Positions 12,410 through 13,034 of a stretch of DNA of 13,034 nucleotides are shown in pieces. Position numbers and translations under genes: made by a program. The notes under the pieces were generated by a model. It made no database searches, was not told the DNA's origin, and was given only the letters and a program-made list of their open reading frames with translations. The stretch's first letter is position 1, and each line of letters starts with the position of its first letter. The stretch is taken from NCBI GenBank assembly GCA_026984355.1, contig JALSSG010000126.1, positions 1 through 13,034 of the forward strand. The letters are read 5' to 3'. Source of the stretch: Hydrogenothermaceae bacterium. GTDB lineage: Bacteria; Aquificota; Aquificia; Aquificales; Hydrogenothermaceae.

Positions 12410-13034
12410 ATGAAAGTTAAACAGCTTCTTGATTATGGAATAAAACAGCTAAAGGATAGTAAAGTACAGACACCTGTTCTTGATGCTCAAATATTATTGG
12501 CTGATATTTTAAATATTCCTACATGGAAACTTATTACTATCAAAGACGAAAGTCTAAATCAATCTATAGTAGATGAATTTATAAGACGAATTGACAAAAG
12601 AATAAAAGGATATCCTGTTGCCTACATTATAGGAAAAAAAGAGTTTTTTGGTCTGAAGTTTATTGTTAATGAAGGTGTTTTAATACCAAGACCAGAAACC
12701 GAAGTTCTTGTAGAAAAAGTTCTTGAAAGATTAGATAAAAATACACCATATTTAGGATTAGATATAGGTGTTGGAAGTGGAGCAATAGCTATTTCTATTT
12801 TAAAAAACAGACCATATATAAAAATGGTAGGAGTAGATATATCTCCTATAGCCTTAGAATTAACGAAAAAAAATGCTAAAATACATAAAGTTAGCTATAG
12901 ATTGCATCTTAAAAAAAGTGATTTATTTAAAGAATTAAGTGGATATAAGTTTGATTTTATAGTTTCTAATCCACCTTACATACCTTTAGAAGAATATGAA
13001 AAATTACAAAAAGAAGTAAAAAAAGAACCAAAGG
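12410..13034 (+). CDS. prmC: Release factor glutamine methyltransferase PrmC (HemK), 3'-truncated by the window edge
   Basis: An open frame of 208 codons runs off the end; the usual length is about 280, so roughly 70 residues are missing. The N-terminal helical release-factor-binding domain covers about residues 1-75. The Rossmann methyltransferase domain follows, with PRPETE (93-98), SAM-binding motif I DIGVGSG (118-124), GVDISP after the next strand, and the catalytic NPPY at 187-190, which holds the target glutamine. It N5-methylates the Gln of the GGQ motif of RF1 and RF2 using S-adenosylmethionine. The ATG at 12410 has no clear Shine-Dalgarno (TATTG precedes it). It is divergent from glnB-amt and shares a 159-bp control region. 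Confidence 0.95.
   Translation, partial: MKVKQLLDYGIKQLKDSKVQTPVLDAQILLADILNIPTWKLITIKDESLNQSIVDEFIRRIDKRIKGYPVAYIIGKKEFFGLKFIVNEGVLIPRPETEVLVEKVLERLDKNTPYLGLDIGVGSGAIAISILKNRPYIKMVGVDISPIALELTKKNAKIHKVSYRLHLKKSDLFKELSGYKFDFIVSNPPYIPLEEYEKLQKEVKKEPK

Noticed and set aside
1..13034. CRISPR array, tRNA, rRNA, IS element or prophage
   Set aside because: No regularly spaced direct repeats, no cloverleaf-like sequence with a CCA end, no transposase or integrase motifs, and no terminal inverted repeats were seen.

Overview
The window comes from an AT-rich, Gram-negative bacterial chromosome. Outer-membrane status is supported by a beta-barrel porin ending in Phe, a periplasmic-type Slt transglycosylase, and a MurE with the meso-DAP signature. 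Lys/Ile-rich proteins, very tight gene packing and operons of functionally unrelated genes suggest a thermophilic member of the Aquificota (Hydrogenothermaceae such as Sulfurihydrogenibium or Persephonella). That placement is an inference; an AT-rich Campylobacterota-like organism is the main alternative. No phage, IS, CRISPR, tRNA or rRNA signal was seen. Intergenic space is scarce: the longest gap is about 160 bp.

Region 1 (1-5903, + strand) is a head-to-tail, overlapping gene string: msrA (5' end cut off), murE, an slt-type lytic transglycosylase, riboflavin synthase (ribE), a 2-TM RCK potassium-channel-like protein, and a small four-helix membrane protein. Three ATGA start/stop overlaps plus a longer msrA/murE overlap suggest one coupled transcript covering methionine repair, peptidoglycan synthesis and turnover, flavin synthesis and an ion channel pair. 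It ends at a small hairpin holding the stop codons of the last gene and of a convergent siroheme gene (CysG N-terminal type).

Region 2 (6461-9574, + strand) carries a hemerythrin-domain protein, an unrecognised 456-residue protein, a cupin and a Tat-exported Fe/Mn-type superoxide dismutase. The cupin and SOD appear to form a short bicistron behind a near-leaderless promoter. This is largely an oxygen/iron/redox stress block.

Region 3 (9573-12402, - strand) is a nitrogen-assimilation unit: PII protein, ammonium transporter Amt, then an outer-membrane porin with its own promoter and a strong intrinsic terminator. Upstream of PII is a near-consensus sigma-54 promoter (GG-N10-GC). Further upstream lie two NtrC-like 17-bp sites about 33 bp apart, an arrangement like that of E. 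coli glnA. Ammonium would cross the outer membrane (possibly through the porin) and the inner membrane through Amt, which PII gates.

Region 4 (12410-end, + strand) is the 5' part of prmC, the release-factor glutamine methyltransferase, divergent from the nitrogen unit.

The most noteworthy items are the channel with a non-GYG filter and a glycine-less Rossmann loop overlapping a small membrane protein; the SOD with Tyr34 and the water-binding Gln both replaced; the sigma-54/NtrC control region; the porin attached to amt; and the unrecognised 456-residue protein.
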